A DNA stretch of 64,000 nucleotides from Papio anubis (GCF_008728515.1 NC_044984.1:97511181-97575180); one strand, 5' to 3'. Counted from the first letter of the stretch, positions 10,606-22,532 are shown. Program-made: numbers and translations. Notes: generated by a model not told the origin, from the letters alone.

Positions 10606-11702
10606 GAGTGTGCAAAACACTTTCCCAGACATTAAGCCATGTAATACTTCAAGGTAAATGCCAATTTATCTCTGTTTTACTTGAAGAAGTCCAGGTTCCA
10701 ACAATACCTGCCAAAGAATCCCCAGCCAGTGGTCGAAACTCTTACTCTGTCAGTCATGATAAAAAGACAATGTATCAAGAATGTAATTCACAGATATTCA
10801 AAAGCTATAGTAGTTTAATTGCTTCACATTTGGTCAAACACAAACATAAGCTTTTTTTGTGGAAACAGGTTTCAGATCAAGACAGTGACCCTGCTCCCAG
10901 ATGTAACATTTGGTCCTTTAGAGGTCTGTTCCATCTTCACATCTGGTGTCCCTCATTATAGATGTACTTGAAGCACAGAAAAGTCCACAGAAAAAGTCCA
11001 CAAAAAAGTGTGTACCATGGCCGGAAAAGTGTGTACCATGGCCAGGACTTCAAGGCTTCTCCCTGAAGAAATGGACTTCTTTCTTGATGGTGGCTCTGCT
11101 CACAATAAGGCCATCTCTGCATCTTTGGCTACAGGGTTTTCACCCATCGTGACCCCTAGAACCTGGATGGGTTGTGTATAATTCTGCAGGACTCCAAGAG
11201 ATCCTTGTTCACATGATAGGCTGGTTTTGATTTCCTCAGGGCCTGGTTACGGAGTGGAAACGAAGAAACTAAAATTTATTGAATTCCTATGCTGAGATAA
11301 GAGATGGGTGGTGGTAGCAGGCCGCCTGGATATGGATCAGAAAACTCATCGCCATCAACCAGCAGGGTGAGAAGAACAGACAGGGGCCTTGGCATCATGC
11401 AGTCTCTGGACACTGGCAGCCCCCAGTGCCTCTGCAGATCCCTGGGTAAACTTAACACTACATGTCTTATATCTATAAACAGACCCTGCTATCAGAACTC
11501 ACAAAGACTATTTTGGACATTGCAATATCTAAAAACAATTAAGATACAACCACTGAGGGCACTTAGAAGTAACTTCAGACTTAAGTTATTTATTTACGGT
11601 TATATCCAGTGCTAAGAATATGCAGTTGATTCTTTATTGACCTTTATACACATTTTAATTCATTATCAGAAAGCATTATATTCAAACAGTTGGAATATTG
11701 AC
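10606..11702. other. Mostly unrecognised, with a weak MIR-like block
   Basis: Positions 10605-10690 (GCAAAACACTTTCCCAGACATTAAGCCATGTAAT) hint at an antisense MIR. The rest is unassigned. Open frames at 10608-10961 and 11304-11615 show no recognisable domain or exon context. Confidence 0.35.
11004..11045. repeat. 21-bp tandem duplication
   Basis: Two adjacent units each beginning AAAAGTGTGTACCATGGCC, differing at one of 21 positions (GG versus AG at the end). An AAAGTCCACA near-repeat lies just upstream. Confidence 0.9.
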
Positions 11703-11730
11703 AGATATATATAGATAGATAGATAGATAT
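11703..11730. repeat. Short (GATA)n microsatellite
   Basis: A TATA stretch leading into about five TAGA units. Confidence 0.85.
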
Positions 11731-13379
11731 CTGAGATCAGAGTCAGTAAGTGTTGGTAAAATGGGTTTTCATCTATGAGCTGTCATTTGAGAGGCTCAAG
11801 AAAAATATCTTCTGAATGTTTTGTTTATATAAATTTCATGGTGACTTGGACTCTACCATTCTTTCATATTCTGTTTTTTGGTCCTTTTCAAAAAACACTT
11901 TTGAGAAAGCCTACAGACTGAATTAATTCAGTGTAAGTGTAAGTTAATAGCAACTTGGATATGAAAAAGGTAGCTTTTTTAAAAAGGTAAACTAAGACCC
12001 CAAAGCCAGAAACTCCAGCTTGAAAATAATCCAAGATCCATAGGTGATCCTAAAAAAAAAAAAAAAACAAAAATTGCCAATAAAATTATCTATGACCTCA
12101 GTCCAGGAAGAAGAAAGGGAGGTATCCACATCACCATCAAGACTCCATAGGACCCTCTCCTGTGAGCTCATATGGTTGCAAAGACAATTGAAGAATACAC
12201 GATCTATGAGTAGAGAAGACCAACATCCAGAGCACTGCAAAATCTGCACATATTTTTTTTAAAGCTATACAAATGTAAAAGATAGAGGGAAGAAATGAAT
12301 TCACTGCTTGTTATTAATGCTAACAGCTGACAGAGAAACCTGAATTCTTCTTTCACTTATTTCTATATTATATACCAAAAAGTATGTTTTTTTGTATTGG
12401 AAATACTAAGCCAATTACCATGAACAGGCAATTGATGAGGACCCCTGGGTCAGATGACAATGAGTTCCCAAGTCATCATTGCTATCTTTCCCAACTCCCA
12501 TTAAAACCATATACATGATCCAGAAATAAAGGTGAGGAGATCTTTATTGAAAACTAGAAAATACTTACTGAAAACTAGAGAATACTTACTGAAAACTAGA
12601 GAAGAATGTCATCACCATAACAGTAACATTAAGATGTTTCTGCCAGAAATAGAGTATGAGAGACCATTGGAAGGAGACGTTGTCAACTCCTGATTTCTCA
12701 TCTTGGAGAAATAAGCAGCACCTTTGGATGTAAGTTCAGAAGGTCTTGGTGCAATTCCCTAACTCAGAGTTACTATGCTGGAAATGGCGCTCTCCCTCCA
12801 GGGCAGTGAATGTAACTGGAAAAAACTGGTATTCCTGGGCTGCCTTCAGAATTTATGCCCAATGAAAGTGATGGCAGGAAATGACTATGGCATGGCAGGA
12901 GTTGTATCCTGGTTATGGTGGCAGCACATGGAAGAAATCTAGGCAATGCCACTGCCTGCATCTGCCCCCAGGAAGGATCAAAACAAAGGCCAGTCCCATT
13001 AGCACTAACCTCCTAGAGATGGCTGTTTTGTTGAAAGCAGAAAACAAATGATGCCAAGATAGTTCACCACCAGGAAAGCTGACAGCTCTGGCATTTTCCG
13101 TGTCACTTCTGGGAAGAGACTAAAAGACTTTGAAAGCCCATTACTGGTTCTAAAAAAGCTAAGAAAAGCCCATATTGTAACTAGGAATGAGTAACTTCTT
13201 AATACAACAAAGATTTACCTGAAAAAATTACAATAATCCTTCCCACTGGTAAAATGTTACTTTCAGATCTATTAATGTCAGGAACAAGATAAGATGCCCA
13301 CCATGAGAGCTGTTATCAACATATTTTCTGGAAATTACCATCAGTGTGGTTCAAGAATGTGAAGGTGTAAAAATATTAG
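11731..13379. other. No recognised feature
   Basis: Contains a 16-A run near 12052-12067 and a 21-bp tandem repeat (listed separately), otherwise no family or gene recognised. Minus-strand open frames at 11992-12249 and 12773-12961 are unsupported. Confidence 0.35.
12548..12603. repeat. 21-bp tandem repeat, about 2.6 copies
   Basis: Units start at 12548, 12569 and 12590, each beginning TGAAAACTAGA; the first two are 21 bp and differ at one position. Confidence 0.9.
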
Positions 13380-14300
13380 AAAGGAACATGCAAACTTGTT
13401 GTTTGCAGATGACATGATAGAAAACCTCATGACATTAACTAAAAAAAATAGAGACAATATTAAGAAAGGTGATCAAAATGCCTTAGTTAGATGCCTATAT
13501 ATAACAGTTAATTTTTTCTGAAATAAGACTGTTCACAAAAACTACAAAATATAAGATAACTGAATAGTAACTAAACAACTAAAAATAGGATCAAGTTTAC
13601 TGAGGGACAGATAAGGAGGCATCACTATATAAAGGGCATGATGAGTGCTAGGTGCTCAATAATGGCATCCAAATGAAAATAAGCAAAGAACATGGAATAT
13701 AATTCCTAAAATAAGAAATGCAGATAGTTGAAAACATTCAAACAGATGTTCAGTCTCACGTTAAAAATTCCAATGTGTAACGTGATATTATTTGTTTTAC
13801 TTGTCAGATTATCAGAGATTTAAAATATTGCTAACACCAACTGCTGAAGATGATGTGGAGAATTCAGCACTGTCATACAGAGCCGGGAGGAGCATCGTTT
13901 GATGGCACGACCTTTCTGGAGGAAAAATAGCAAAATCTACAAAGGTCATCAGCCAGAAATGCCACTTCTAGAAGTTTATCAGAAAACATCACTAAGTTTC
14001 ATGCATAAGAACACTAATTGTTGAGTTTCCTGTACTTTGAAAAATTTAGAAATAACCTAAATAAGTTAATGGTATGGGATTAAAATGCAGTACTCTCTAA
14101 TACTAGGCATAAAATGCAACATTCACGCAAAATACCTAGTAAATTATTCACATGCTATTACCCAAATACAAAAATGGGCTACAACATGGTAGTCTATAAC
14201 ATAATCAAATTTTTACATAAAAGAGTATATTGCTTGCATAGAAAATGCTTGGAATGAAAATAAAACTGTGTGTGTATATATGCACACATGCACATATATA
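13380..14300 (+). mobile_element. Old L1M fragment (ORF2 3' part)
   Basis: The RT catalytic motif FADD is still readable at 13402-13413 (TTTGCAGATGAC). Further on come the order of the L1M ORF2 tail: TTACTTGTCAGATTATCAGAGATTTAAAATATTG, GAAGATGATGTGGAGAATTCAGCACTGTCATAC, CCAGAAATGCCACTTCTAGAAGTTTATC and AAATAACCTAAATAAGTTAATGG. Heavily deleted and not coding. A GA/TA-rich tract follows at the end. Confidence 0.75.
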
Positions 14301-14369
14301 CGTATATGAGAGCGAGAGACGGAGAGAGATTGACCATCACTCTTAACCCATGGCAATTTAGCTCTTCAA

Positions 14370-14555
14370 TCAGTGGACATTAGGCAGTATCTGAGGACAT
14401 ATTTTGTTTGTCACAACTGAACAGGGTGGTAATAATAGCATCTAACAGGTAGGGGCAGGGATGCTGTTAAATATCCTACAATGCACAGGACAGCTCCACA
14501 CAACAAGTAATTATCTGTACCAAAATATTAATAATGCTGAAGTTAAGAAACCTTG
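14370..14555 (+). mobile_element. MER20 (hAT-Charlie non-autonomous DNA transposon)
   Basis: GGACATTAGGCAGTATCTGAGGACATATTTTG, TTGTCACAACTGA, CAGGGATGCTGTTAAATATCCTACAATGCACAGGACAGC and GTTAAGAAACC match MER20 along its length. Second copy in the window, same strand as the one at 732. Confidence 0.92.
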
Positions 14556-15001
14556 ATACATGTGAATATATATCTATATTTATAGTACTTATGAGAACAT
14601 TCTATGTTTGACTTGTCTTTGCTCCTTTATATTTTTCTGTGGTTTAAGTGTTTTTGAAAATAGCACTAGATTATTTTCAGAATCAGAAAAGTTAATAAAA
14701 TGATATCTAATTAGGGGAGGTGGCCCTTAAAGAGTCACATTCTTCTTGCCTCTTAATTCTTGACTAACCTTTCTCCTCCTTTTTTTGAATGGCTATAATA
14801 CTTCTAGTTGGTATCACATCACTTAAGATAATTGTAATTCATTTGGTTTTATTATGGTATACTTTTCTGTGTATTCATCTCAACTCTCCAGCTAAATTCA
14901 GGAAACACAAACAATTTGAGGGGAGGATTCATGCTTCCCAGTTGCCCATCCTAGAGCCCAATATATGGGAAATTCTTGGTACTTGCCAAGGAAAACATGG
15001 A

Positions 15002-15060
15002 ATAAAGGAAGGAAAAAGCAAAGAGAAAAAAGAAGGGAGGGGGGAAGAAAGAAGAAAAGG
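15002..15060. repeat. Purine-rich GA/GGGAA low-complexity tract
   Basis: All-purine run apart from one C; no repeat unit. Confidence 0.75.
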
Positions 15061-15164
15061 CTACTGACTTTATAAATCTTTATACTTTGCCCTGCCCTTT
15101 CCTGCCCTGCACCTGGCTCAGGGCAGCCCACAGAACAGGCACCGTTACATGGGGGTAGAGGGAG

Positions 15165-15495
15165 TAATGTGGTATAGCAGAAATGGCACTGGCTTTGGGG
15201 TTAGAGAAGTGGATTTAAAGTTTGATCTTGCAACTCACTATTTTATTTTTATTTATTTTTAATTTAGTAAATACAGTGCTTCCTATTTGCCAAGCACTGT
15301 TCTAAACCTTGCAAATATTTCTTGTGTTATACTGGACAAATGCATGAAGTTTCCAGAGACCTGACTCTTCATCTTTCAAATGGGAACAATAGTACCTTGC
15401 ATGGTTGTTGTAAAGTTTAGAGGTGATAATGTATATAAAGTGCTAGGGATGGGGCGTGATGCATGGTAGGCGATCAATACATGGAGTGATTTTCA
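15165..15495 (+). mobile_element. MIR SINE interrupted by a second, antisense MIR-like piece
   Basis: Plus-strand MIR from GTGGTATAGCAGAAATGGCACTGGC to TTGCAACTCACT and again from CTCTTCATCTTTCAAATGGGAACAATAGTACC to AAAGTGCTAGG. Between them, about 15262-15330 reads CTATTTGCCAAGCACTGTTCTAAACC, the antisense MIR tail. Either one MIR landed in another or an inversion occurred. Confidence 0.7.
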
Positions 15496-16299
15496 TCATT
15501 ATCATTGTCATTGTTTCCATAACTCTGATCACTCAATAAAATCTTTCAGATGATAAGTTAGTCAGCCTAATCAACTGTAAGATTTAAAATATATCTTGAA
15601 ACTATTTCTACAAATGAATTAGTAGCTTGTTAGAGGGTAGGATTGCTGTTTACACACTCTCGAAGGAAGAAATATCATCTTCTTTTTTGGAAGATCATCC
15701 TGGCTGACTGACTGCAGAACCTGAGGCATATTATACAGAGAAGGTGGGGAAAAGGGAGGCAACACCCAGCCATATCATCTGAATTGACCTCAGGAGCAGT
15801 GGGTGGCCTTCCTGTGCGTCTGTCAGTCATCAGTGTTCTCAGCAATCTGTCTCAACCACTCTATCTTTGATCTTTGGTAAGCACTGTGACTGCATGCTAT
15901 ATTCCTGGAAACTGTGCTTGAAGGCCAAAACTGAGTAGTGGGCTAGAGGGTAGAAACACGGAGAGAGAGAAACTGCTGAAGCAAGGCCCAGGAGAGTGCT
16001 TAGCACTACAGGAAAAGAGATAATGAACAGATATGGGAGGAATGACTATTGATTTTTCAAACCTTGCACATGATCCCAGCCTGTTATGCTACATGGAATG
16101 AAGTAACATCAGGGCTCGTTGACCCTGGAACTTGCCCAGAGCTGAGTCAGGTCAAAGGAAAGATAAAAAGATGGGAAGCTTGAATAGAAGAAACCCAAAT
16201 GGATGGGGTGGGGTTTCCTTGGATTTACTTCATTGGTGTATTCAATTCACCTCCCAAAGTTTTCCCAATCAATAAGTCAGGCAACCAAAGTATTTCTTT
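15496..16299. other. No recognised feature
   Basis: No repeat family or coding signal recognised. Confidence 0.4.
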
Positions 16300-16520
16300 A
16301 GCAACTCTTCTTTTTTTTTTTTAATTATACTTTAAGTTCTAGGGTACATGTGCATAACGTGCAGGTTTGTTACATATGTATACTTGTGCCATGTTGGTGT
16401 GCTGCACCCATCAACTCGTCATTTACATCAGGTATAACTCCCAATGCAATCCCTCCCCCCTCCCCCCTCCCCATGATAGGCCCCGGTGTGTGATGTTCCC
16501 CTTCCCGAGCAACTCTTCTT
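16300..16520 (-). mobile_element. Short L1PA 3' insertion with target-site duplication
   Basis: Antisense primate L1 3' UTR from 16313 to 16507: poly(T), TTATACTTTAAGTTCTAGGG, GTTTGTTACATATGTATAC, the CCCCCCTCCCCCCTCCCC tract and GGTGTGTGATGTTCCCCTTCC. It is bounded by the 13-bp direct repeat AGCAACTCTTCTT at 16300-16312 and 16508-16520. About 195 bp, strongly 5'-truncated, target-primed insertion. Confidence 0.95.
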
Positions 16521-17089
16521 ACATGTCAAACTCATCTGAGGTGATTATTCCTCTGCCTTGTGATAACTTCACTAAAAACTAAAAGTCCATCTTCCCCCTT
16601 TGTTGTGATCTCTCTCTCACACACGTTTAAACACTAATTTAAGGTGTGTTTTTCTCTGTTCACACCTTCCCAGATAACATTAGAGGGCATTCTAGCCCAG
16701 TCTTCACTGTCCTCTATACTCCAGAAAGCTGAGTATGTCTTTTAATCCTGTCATCCAGCCTTCGGCACTAAGTGGCCTTCTAGCTTATCCTGGTTCAAGT
16801 GGTTCCTTGCCCATATTGTGGGGACATCTGTTACCAACTAGTGCTCCTTGACCTGATCAGTTCTCTGTCTTCCATATGTGTGTAGACCTTTTCCTGCCTG
16901 CCTTTCATCCCTAGGACCCATGCAAATTTCCAGGATACATCAAGGATGCCAACTAGCTAGAATCCTGAACATTTTTCCTATCCCTCTCCCATGGAAAAAA
17001 TGCCTATCCCAAAGATTTGCATTATTCACTTCCAGAAATATGTTGGCACCTGACATTTTATAATTGCTGCCCCCAGATGCAGACAACGT
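16521..17089. other. No recognised feature
   Basis: CT-rich, GC-moderate sequence; no family recognised. The open frame at 16878-17063 is unsupported. Confidence 0.4.
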
Positions 17090-17168
17090 AGCTGCACTGT
17101 CTCCAAGTCAACCTCTTTACCGAGCCCTTTAAATAGTATGTCTCATCTGATTAGCAAAACAATTCAGT

Positions 17169-17208
<40 letters not shown>

Positions 17209-17345
17209 GCTACTACTACTACTACTGTCTTCAATTTACAGAGGCAAGAGGGGAGATGAAGTGAAGTAAAATAGCTTCTCTGCGGTCATATAGCTATAAG
17301 TAGTGAAGTAGAGATACTAAGCCAAGTTGGTCTGCCTTCAGAGAC
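17090..17345 (-). mobile_element. MIR SINE, antisense, carrying a TAC microsatellite
   Basis: GAGCCCTTTAAATAGTATGTCTCATCTGATTAG then, after the TAC array, TTTACAGAGGCAAGAGGGG, GCGGTCATATAGCTATAAGTAGTG and AGCCAAGTTGGTCTGCC: antisense MIR order. The microsatellite sits where MIR normally carries its ATAATAAT/TACT stretch. Confidence 0.8.
17169..17226. repeat. (TAC)n trinucleotide microsatellite
   Basis: About 19 TAC triplets with a single TGC interruption near 17208, a candidate polymorphic STR. Confidence 0.95.
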
Positions 17346-17439
17346 CATATTCTAAAAATTCCATATGAGATGGCTTGACTGAGGCTTTATCTTTAATCAT
17401 CGTTCTAATGAAAGGAAAACGACACTTGCATTGTGGTTT

Positions 17440-17525
17440 TCAAAAAAGATTTTATTGAACTATTTCATTTGATCCTTACAATAGCCCTTTGAATTGGAAG
17501 AAGAATCTCAGGCTGAAACTGAAGA
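17440..17525 (-). mobile_element. Possible MIR fragment, antisense
   Basis: TTTCATTTGATCCTTACAATAGCCCTTTGAATTGG resembles the antisense MIR block 'catttaatcctcacaacaaccct'. Short and diverged. Confidence 0.5.
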
Positions 17526-18734
17526 CAAGTCTCACTGTCCCAGGTTGGTTCCTCCAGGGAGCTGACTCTAAGGGAGAGGTTAGTGTGCAGGTCATTCATT
17601 AGGAAGTGGGTTGTGGTTCAGCACTCATGGAGGGGAGAGGAAGGAAGCAGGATTTGGCAAACGCAAAAGTCAAGCTTGGTGCAGGCTCAATGGTAGCCTC
17701 CACCAAGCCCAGGAGCTCTGTAGGTAGAATGACCCTGAATACAGGTCAGGAGGCTGAGCCTCATTACCTCACAATGATGGGTTATTGGATGTGAACTGAT
17801 CCTGGAAGGCTGTGTGACCTTGTGTCTGTCAGTTTTCTGCTGCTGCTGCTGAAATCTCTATAGAGGCTGGCAGCTAAAGAAACCCTGAGTAGGTTGTTGC
17901 ACTGTCCACCATACTTACCAACTAGTCAAAGATGTACCCAGAATAAAAATCTGTTCCACAGATACCCATACAAACACTCTTGCCCGTGTACTACACAACC
18001 TCTCTGGAAAGACTTTCTCTGTACTGACAGTTCTCAGCTGATTCTGAAGCAAAGTCAGAATCCAATAATTTGTGCTGATCAGGCTGCTACTTCCAGCTGC
18101 CTACATGGGTACCGAAAGTAGATGGTGGTGGGTGTCCTAGTGGGAGTAATGGTTACAGAATATTAAAACAGGTGAAAGTGGAATCAGTGCCACAGTATTG
18201 CATCTATTACAAGAGAAAACTAAAATTTCCTGAACTAGAAATAATTGTGAGTCTTTGGTGAATTATTTGATGTCCTTGAAAATTTATATAGGAAGAGACG
18301 GATTCTGAATTTTTGAGGAATACATATAAAACCTGATGCACAAATGTGATCAGTCTTGGCTTTTCACTTGTTAAAAATTAATGAATTTACTATATTTTTC
18401 TGATCAATTGTCTTGTAAGCTTTTGCTTTTTCAACCCCAAACGGCATTCCAATCCAAAAGCCACAATCTGGGAATGTGTTTATTTTCATTTGCCTTCATA
18501 TAGTATAGCTTGTCAGATTTTCCCTTTGATGGTTTTAACAGAATCATCTGTAGTTGAGTTAAAGCCCCATATCTCTTTGAATTTCCAAGATTCTTTGAAT
18601 TATCCGAATTATTTTCACTGATTTCTAAATACTTCTTTCTCAGTAGAAATCAACAAGAAACCAATCAAGAAAGACTCCTCTCTGAATATTTTTCCTCGGG
18701 GAATTGGAAAGTTACAGTCATTTGGGTAGGGTTA
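17526..18734. other. No recognised feature
   Basis: Contains a short CTG run near 17837-17851. Short open frames at 17606-17794 and 17894-18121 have no recognisable domain. Confidence 0.4.
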
Positions 18735-19015
18735 TGGTGGCAGGTTGCTGCTGATAGTGGTGGCAGTAATATTGTTCTTGATGGTGGGATAATGTTGTCG
18801 GATGATGCTGTTGAGGGGTGATGTTGCTGTTGGGTAGGAGTGATGTTAGTGTGTGGAGTGATGCTATTGATAATGGTGTTGGTGGTGATGGAGTTATGTT
18901 GTCAGTAGGGGTGATGTTACTGATAGTAGTGGCAGTGAAGAAGTGATGTTGGTGGGGGTAGTGGCAGCAGATAATACTGTTTTTGATGCTAGTGATAATG
19001 ATGATGGTGAGTTAT
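18735..19015. repeat. Degenerate GTGATG/GTTGGTG-rich repeat tract
   Basis: Strand-asymmetric sequence, almost free of C on the plus strand, built from TGATG, GTTG, GTGG and GATGTT words. The word GTGATGTT recurs at 18818, 18840, 18911 and 18943. No constant period, so probably an eroded minisatellite or expanded trinucleotide tract. Confidence 0.8.
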
Positions 19016-20603
19016 CATATTGAGAAAGTCACACTTCAAACCATCTATCAAGAAGGAACTTAATATGAGTTATATGTGTATGTTTCTTGTTCAACTCCTC
19101 AAATATTTGAGGCAGAATGGGGTGAATAGTATTAGATAAAATCCTTTTCTGAGACACATGATTTCAAGATGGCCAGCTAGAGGCATCTGGTAGGCACTTG
19201 TTCTACAAATAAGAACTGAATCAGCAGGTAGGTAATCACATTTCCAATAGATCACCTAAGAGAATATAGGAATTCAACCGAGAAGTGACAGCAAACACCT
19301 AAAGCACTAAAGGAGAAGGAAGTGAGACAGCCTACTTGACAGGGCTTGGCTGGGGGCCTGAAAAGGCTCCCTAATATGGGAAAAGCAGGTGAGTGACCCT
19401 CAGTTGTCCATGTTCCCACCACACACTACTGCGTCCTAGCCACAGGAAAGCCCCTTGACCTCAGCAGGCCTCATGACTAACATAGGGAGCTGCCTGGAGA
19501 CAATGTGAAGACATTGCTCCGGAGATGGAACTTATGCTGGGTCCCAGATGCTATCTGAGCCCTAAGCAGGCACAGCAAGAGGCTATATTGAGATCTCCAC
19601 TCCCACCAGACTGCATATTCCCTGAGGCTACAACAGCACCTGCATCTCCAGATCTCTGGAGCCCCATTGACATTCCTTGTCTGTAGCCACCACCACAGTT
19701 GGCTGCTACCTTCAGAGCTGAAGCATGAACCATTAGTAAAGATTTCACTGCCTTCAGCAGTGAAGCCACTGCACGTTTTCATGTGTACCAAGGACGAACT
19801 CACCCACCCACAGCAGCCACCACTGTGGGCTACTGCAGCTAGGGCCAAAGCTCAAGTGAAGTACACATTCCCCGAAATGTCTGGCATAAGTCTGTTGCCA
19901 CTGAAAGGAGCCCCACCCTCTCCAGTAGCAGAGCCGAAGCTCAGCTGCTGCTGCCATTACCTAAGCATTTAGCCTTGGGCCTAAGGCTCACCTTTCCCCT
20001 GCCTACCATAGTAAGTGCCTGCATGTGCTCCTTGGGGCTTCAGGACAGATCTAACTGGGCTGGCTTTACCCTTCTCTCCCCATTCTCCAGTGCTTGAGTG
20101 GGGACTGGGTGCTTGGGGACTGTCCAGCTCAGTCCACCACTGTTAGCACCTGAGCACTCCCTTCAGGGACCTGAGGTTAGGCTCATCCAACCTGCCGCTA
20201 CCACCACAGCGGGCTCCCATCTGTAGGCACAACCTATGGGCCTCGGGATTGGCCTGCTTAACCCATCAAAACCACTTCTAACACCAGAATTTGGAATCCA
20301 GAGGTTAGTCCCTCCACTGCTACTGCCATCAGCCATGACACACCCACTTCCCAGAAGCTTAAGAACCCACCCACCTACGCAATCCACTATTGTTACTACT
20401 GGCACCTAAGCAAGCTGCCTGGAGCCCAAAAATCTACCTCCTTGGACTCACTAACACCAATGCCAAAGTATGAAACCTGTTGCCCAAGAACAGGCATGCT
20501 CAGCCCACTGCTGTCACTAATGGGGCCCAAGGACTCACCTGGCATCCCTGTCTCCAGCAAAATTTCACCACTGCCTCCATTAACAAACACACTCCAAGCC
20601 ACT

Positions 20604-20648
20604 GAAAAAAACAAAACAAAACAAAACAAACAAGCAAACAAAAAAAAC
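20604..20648. repeat. (AAAAC)n-like microsatellite inside the L1 5' region
   Basis: AAAACAAAACAAAAC units grading to AAACAAGC and ending in poly(A)C. Confidence 0.85.
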
Positions 20649-20738
20649 ACAGATACCACTGACATTGTTTACAGCCAAAGAAATCATACGAAGACTACAT
20701 TACTGCACACACCCAGAATCAAAGTCAAAGTACCCCAC

Positions 20739-21117
20739 TGATATGGCTTGGCTTTATCCCCATCCAAATCTCATCTTGAATTGTAGTTTCCATAATCCCC
20801 ACATGTGGTGGGAGGAACACTGTGGGAGGTAATTGAATCACGGAGGCAGTTTCCTCCATGCTATTTTCATGATAGTGAGTGAGCTCTGATGAGATCTGAT
20901 GGTTTTATAAGGGGCTTCCCCCTTCACTCACCTCTCACTCTTCTCCTTCCTGCTGCCATGTGAAGAAGAATGTGTTTGCTTCCCCTTCTGCCATGATTGT
21001 ACATCTCTTGAGGTCTGCCCAGCCCTGTGGAACTGTGAGTCAATTAAACCTCTTTCCTTTATGAATTACCCAGTCTCAAGTATGTCTTTATTAGTAGCAT
21101 TAGAATGAACTAATGCA
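20739..21117 (+). mobile_element. Solo LTR of a MaLR element (THE1/MST type), nested in the L1
   Basis: Begins TGATATGGCTTGGC and ends AACTAATGCA. Internal landmarks are CCAAATCTCATCTTGAATTG, GTGGGAGGTAATTGAATCA, ATGAGATCTGATGGTTTTATAAGG (TATA region), GAGTCAATTAAACCTCTTTCC (ATTAAA poly(A) signal) and ACCCAGTCTCAAGTATGTC. L1 sequence resumes on both sides; CACTG occurs at both junctions (20736-20740 and 21116-21120), fitting a 5-bp duplication. No internal MaLR sequence. Confidence 0.93.
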
Positions 21118-21639
21118 CTGACCCAACCAACACTATAAATATCATAGATACCTCTTCAGGAAAGCATTCTTGCCCATGAAGACAAATTTTAAAAATTCAA
21201 AGAAGTGACTGTTAAACCTGAGTGCCAACATCAGTGTAAGGACACAAAAAACTTGAAAAATAAAGGAAACATGACACTTCCATAGCAATATAATAGTTCT
21301 CCATCAACAGATGCCTAATAAGAAGAAATTTATGGAGTCCCAAGTAAAAAATTTAAAAAATTGATATTAAAGAAGTTCAGTTAGATACTAGAGAATACAG
21401 GAAAAACAATACCAAGAAATTAGAAAAATCATTAAGGATAAGAATGATAAATTTATCAAAGAGCTAGATATCATAAAAAGGAACCAAGAGTCATTCTGGA
21501 AATGAATAACTCATTAAATGAAATACAAAATACATGTAAAATCTTCAACAATAGTGTAGATCAAGCAAAAGAAAGAATTTCAGAACTTAAAGACAGGTAT
21601 TTGGAAATAGCTCAGTCAGACAAAAATAAAGAAAAAAGA

Positions 21640-22220
21640 ATTAAGAAAGATGAACAAAGCCTATATGACATCTGAGACACCAGAAAGTGATCAAATAATC
21701 AAAATTTTGCCATCCCAGAAGGTGAAGAGAAAAACATTAGAAAACTTATTTAAGAAAAGAGTAGCTGAAGACTTCCCAAGTGTAGAAATACATTTAGACA
21801 TCCAGATACAGGAAATTCAGAGAACCTCAAATAGATACAATGCAAAAAAGGTCTTCTCCATGGCACATGATAGACTGTCAAAAGCCAAAGATAAGAAGGA
21901 AATTCTAAAAACATCAAGAAAAGCATCTAGTTACTTGTGAGGACACCCCTATCATGCTAACAGAGTATTTCTCAGCAGAAACCTTACAGGTCATGAGAGA
22001 ATGGGATGACATATTCCAAAAGCTAAAAAACAAAACAAAACAAACAAATTAAAAAAACACTGCTAGACAAGAGTGCTATATGCAGCAAAATTATCCTTCA
22101 TTAATTAAGGAGAAATGAAGTGTTTCCCAGATGAGCAAAAACTTAATGGACAATACATATCATCATGAAAACACAAAATTGTACAACCTACTAGTAGATC
22201 AAACACACAATGAAGAAAGA
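21640..22220 (+). pseudogene. L1 ORF1 remnant
   Basis: Parallels the C-terminal half of old L1 ORF1: readable stretches include the 96-codon frame at 21650-21940 (ENLFKKRVAEDFPSVE; LDIQIQEIQRTSNRYNAKK), followed after a stop by sequence equal to 'stSAETLQVMREWDDIF'. In intact elements ORF1p is an RNA-binding trimeric chaperone; here stops and frame changes rule out a full product. The AluJ begins directly downstream. Confidence 0.75.
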
Positions 22221-22224
22221 GAAA

Positions 22225-22532
22225 GGCTGGGCAGGTTGGCTCACGCCTGTAATCCCAGCACTGTTGAAGGTAGAGGCAGGTGGATCACTTGAGCTCAGGA
22301 GTTTGAGAACAGCCTGGGCAACATGGCAAAATCCTGTCTCTACTAAAAAGACAAAGAAATTTAGCTGGGCATGGTGGCAGGTGTCTGTAGCCCCAGCTAT
22401 TCAGGAAGGTAAAGTGGGAGGGTTGCTTCAGCCCCAAAGCAGAGGTTGCAGTGAGCCCAAATTGATCCACTCTACTCAAATCTAGGCAACAGAGTGAGAC
22501 CCTATCTCAAAAAAAGAAAAAAGAAAAAGAAA
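22225..22532 (+). mobile_element. AluJ inserted in the L1
   Basis: GGCTGGGCAGGTTGGCTCACGCCTG start, two arms, and an A-rich AAAAAGAAAAAAG tail. Old-type diagnostics include CCTGGGCAACATGGC and GGATCACTTGAGCTCAGGAG. Flanks AAGAAAGAGAAAGG and AAGAAAAAGAAAGG suggest a target duplication. Open frames here on either strand are translated Alu. Confidence 0.93.

Noticed and set aside
19477..20741. Cluster of overlapping frames on both strands at 19.5-20.7 kb
   Set aside because: They lie in the GC-richer 5' region of the full-length L1, where stop codons are rarer.
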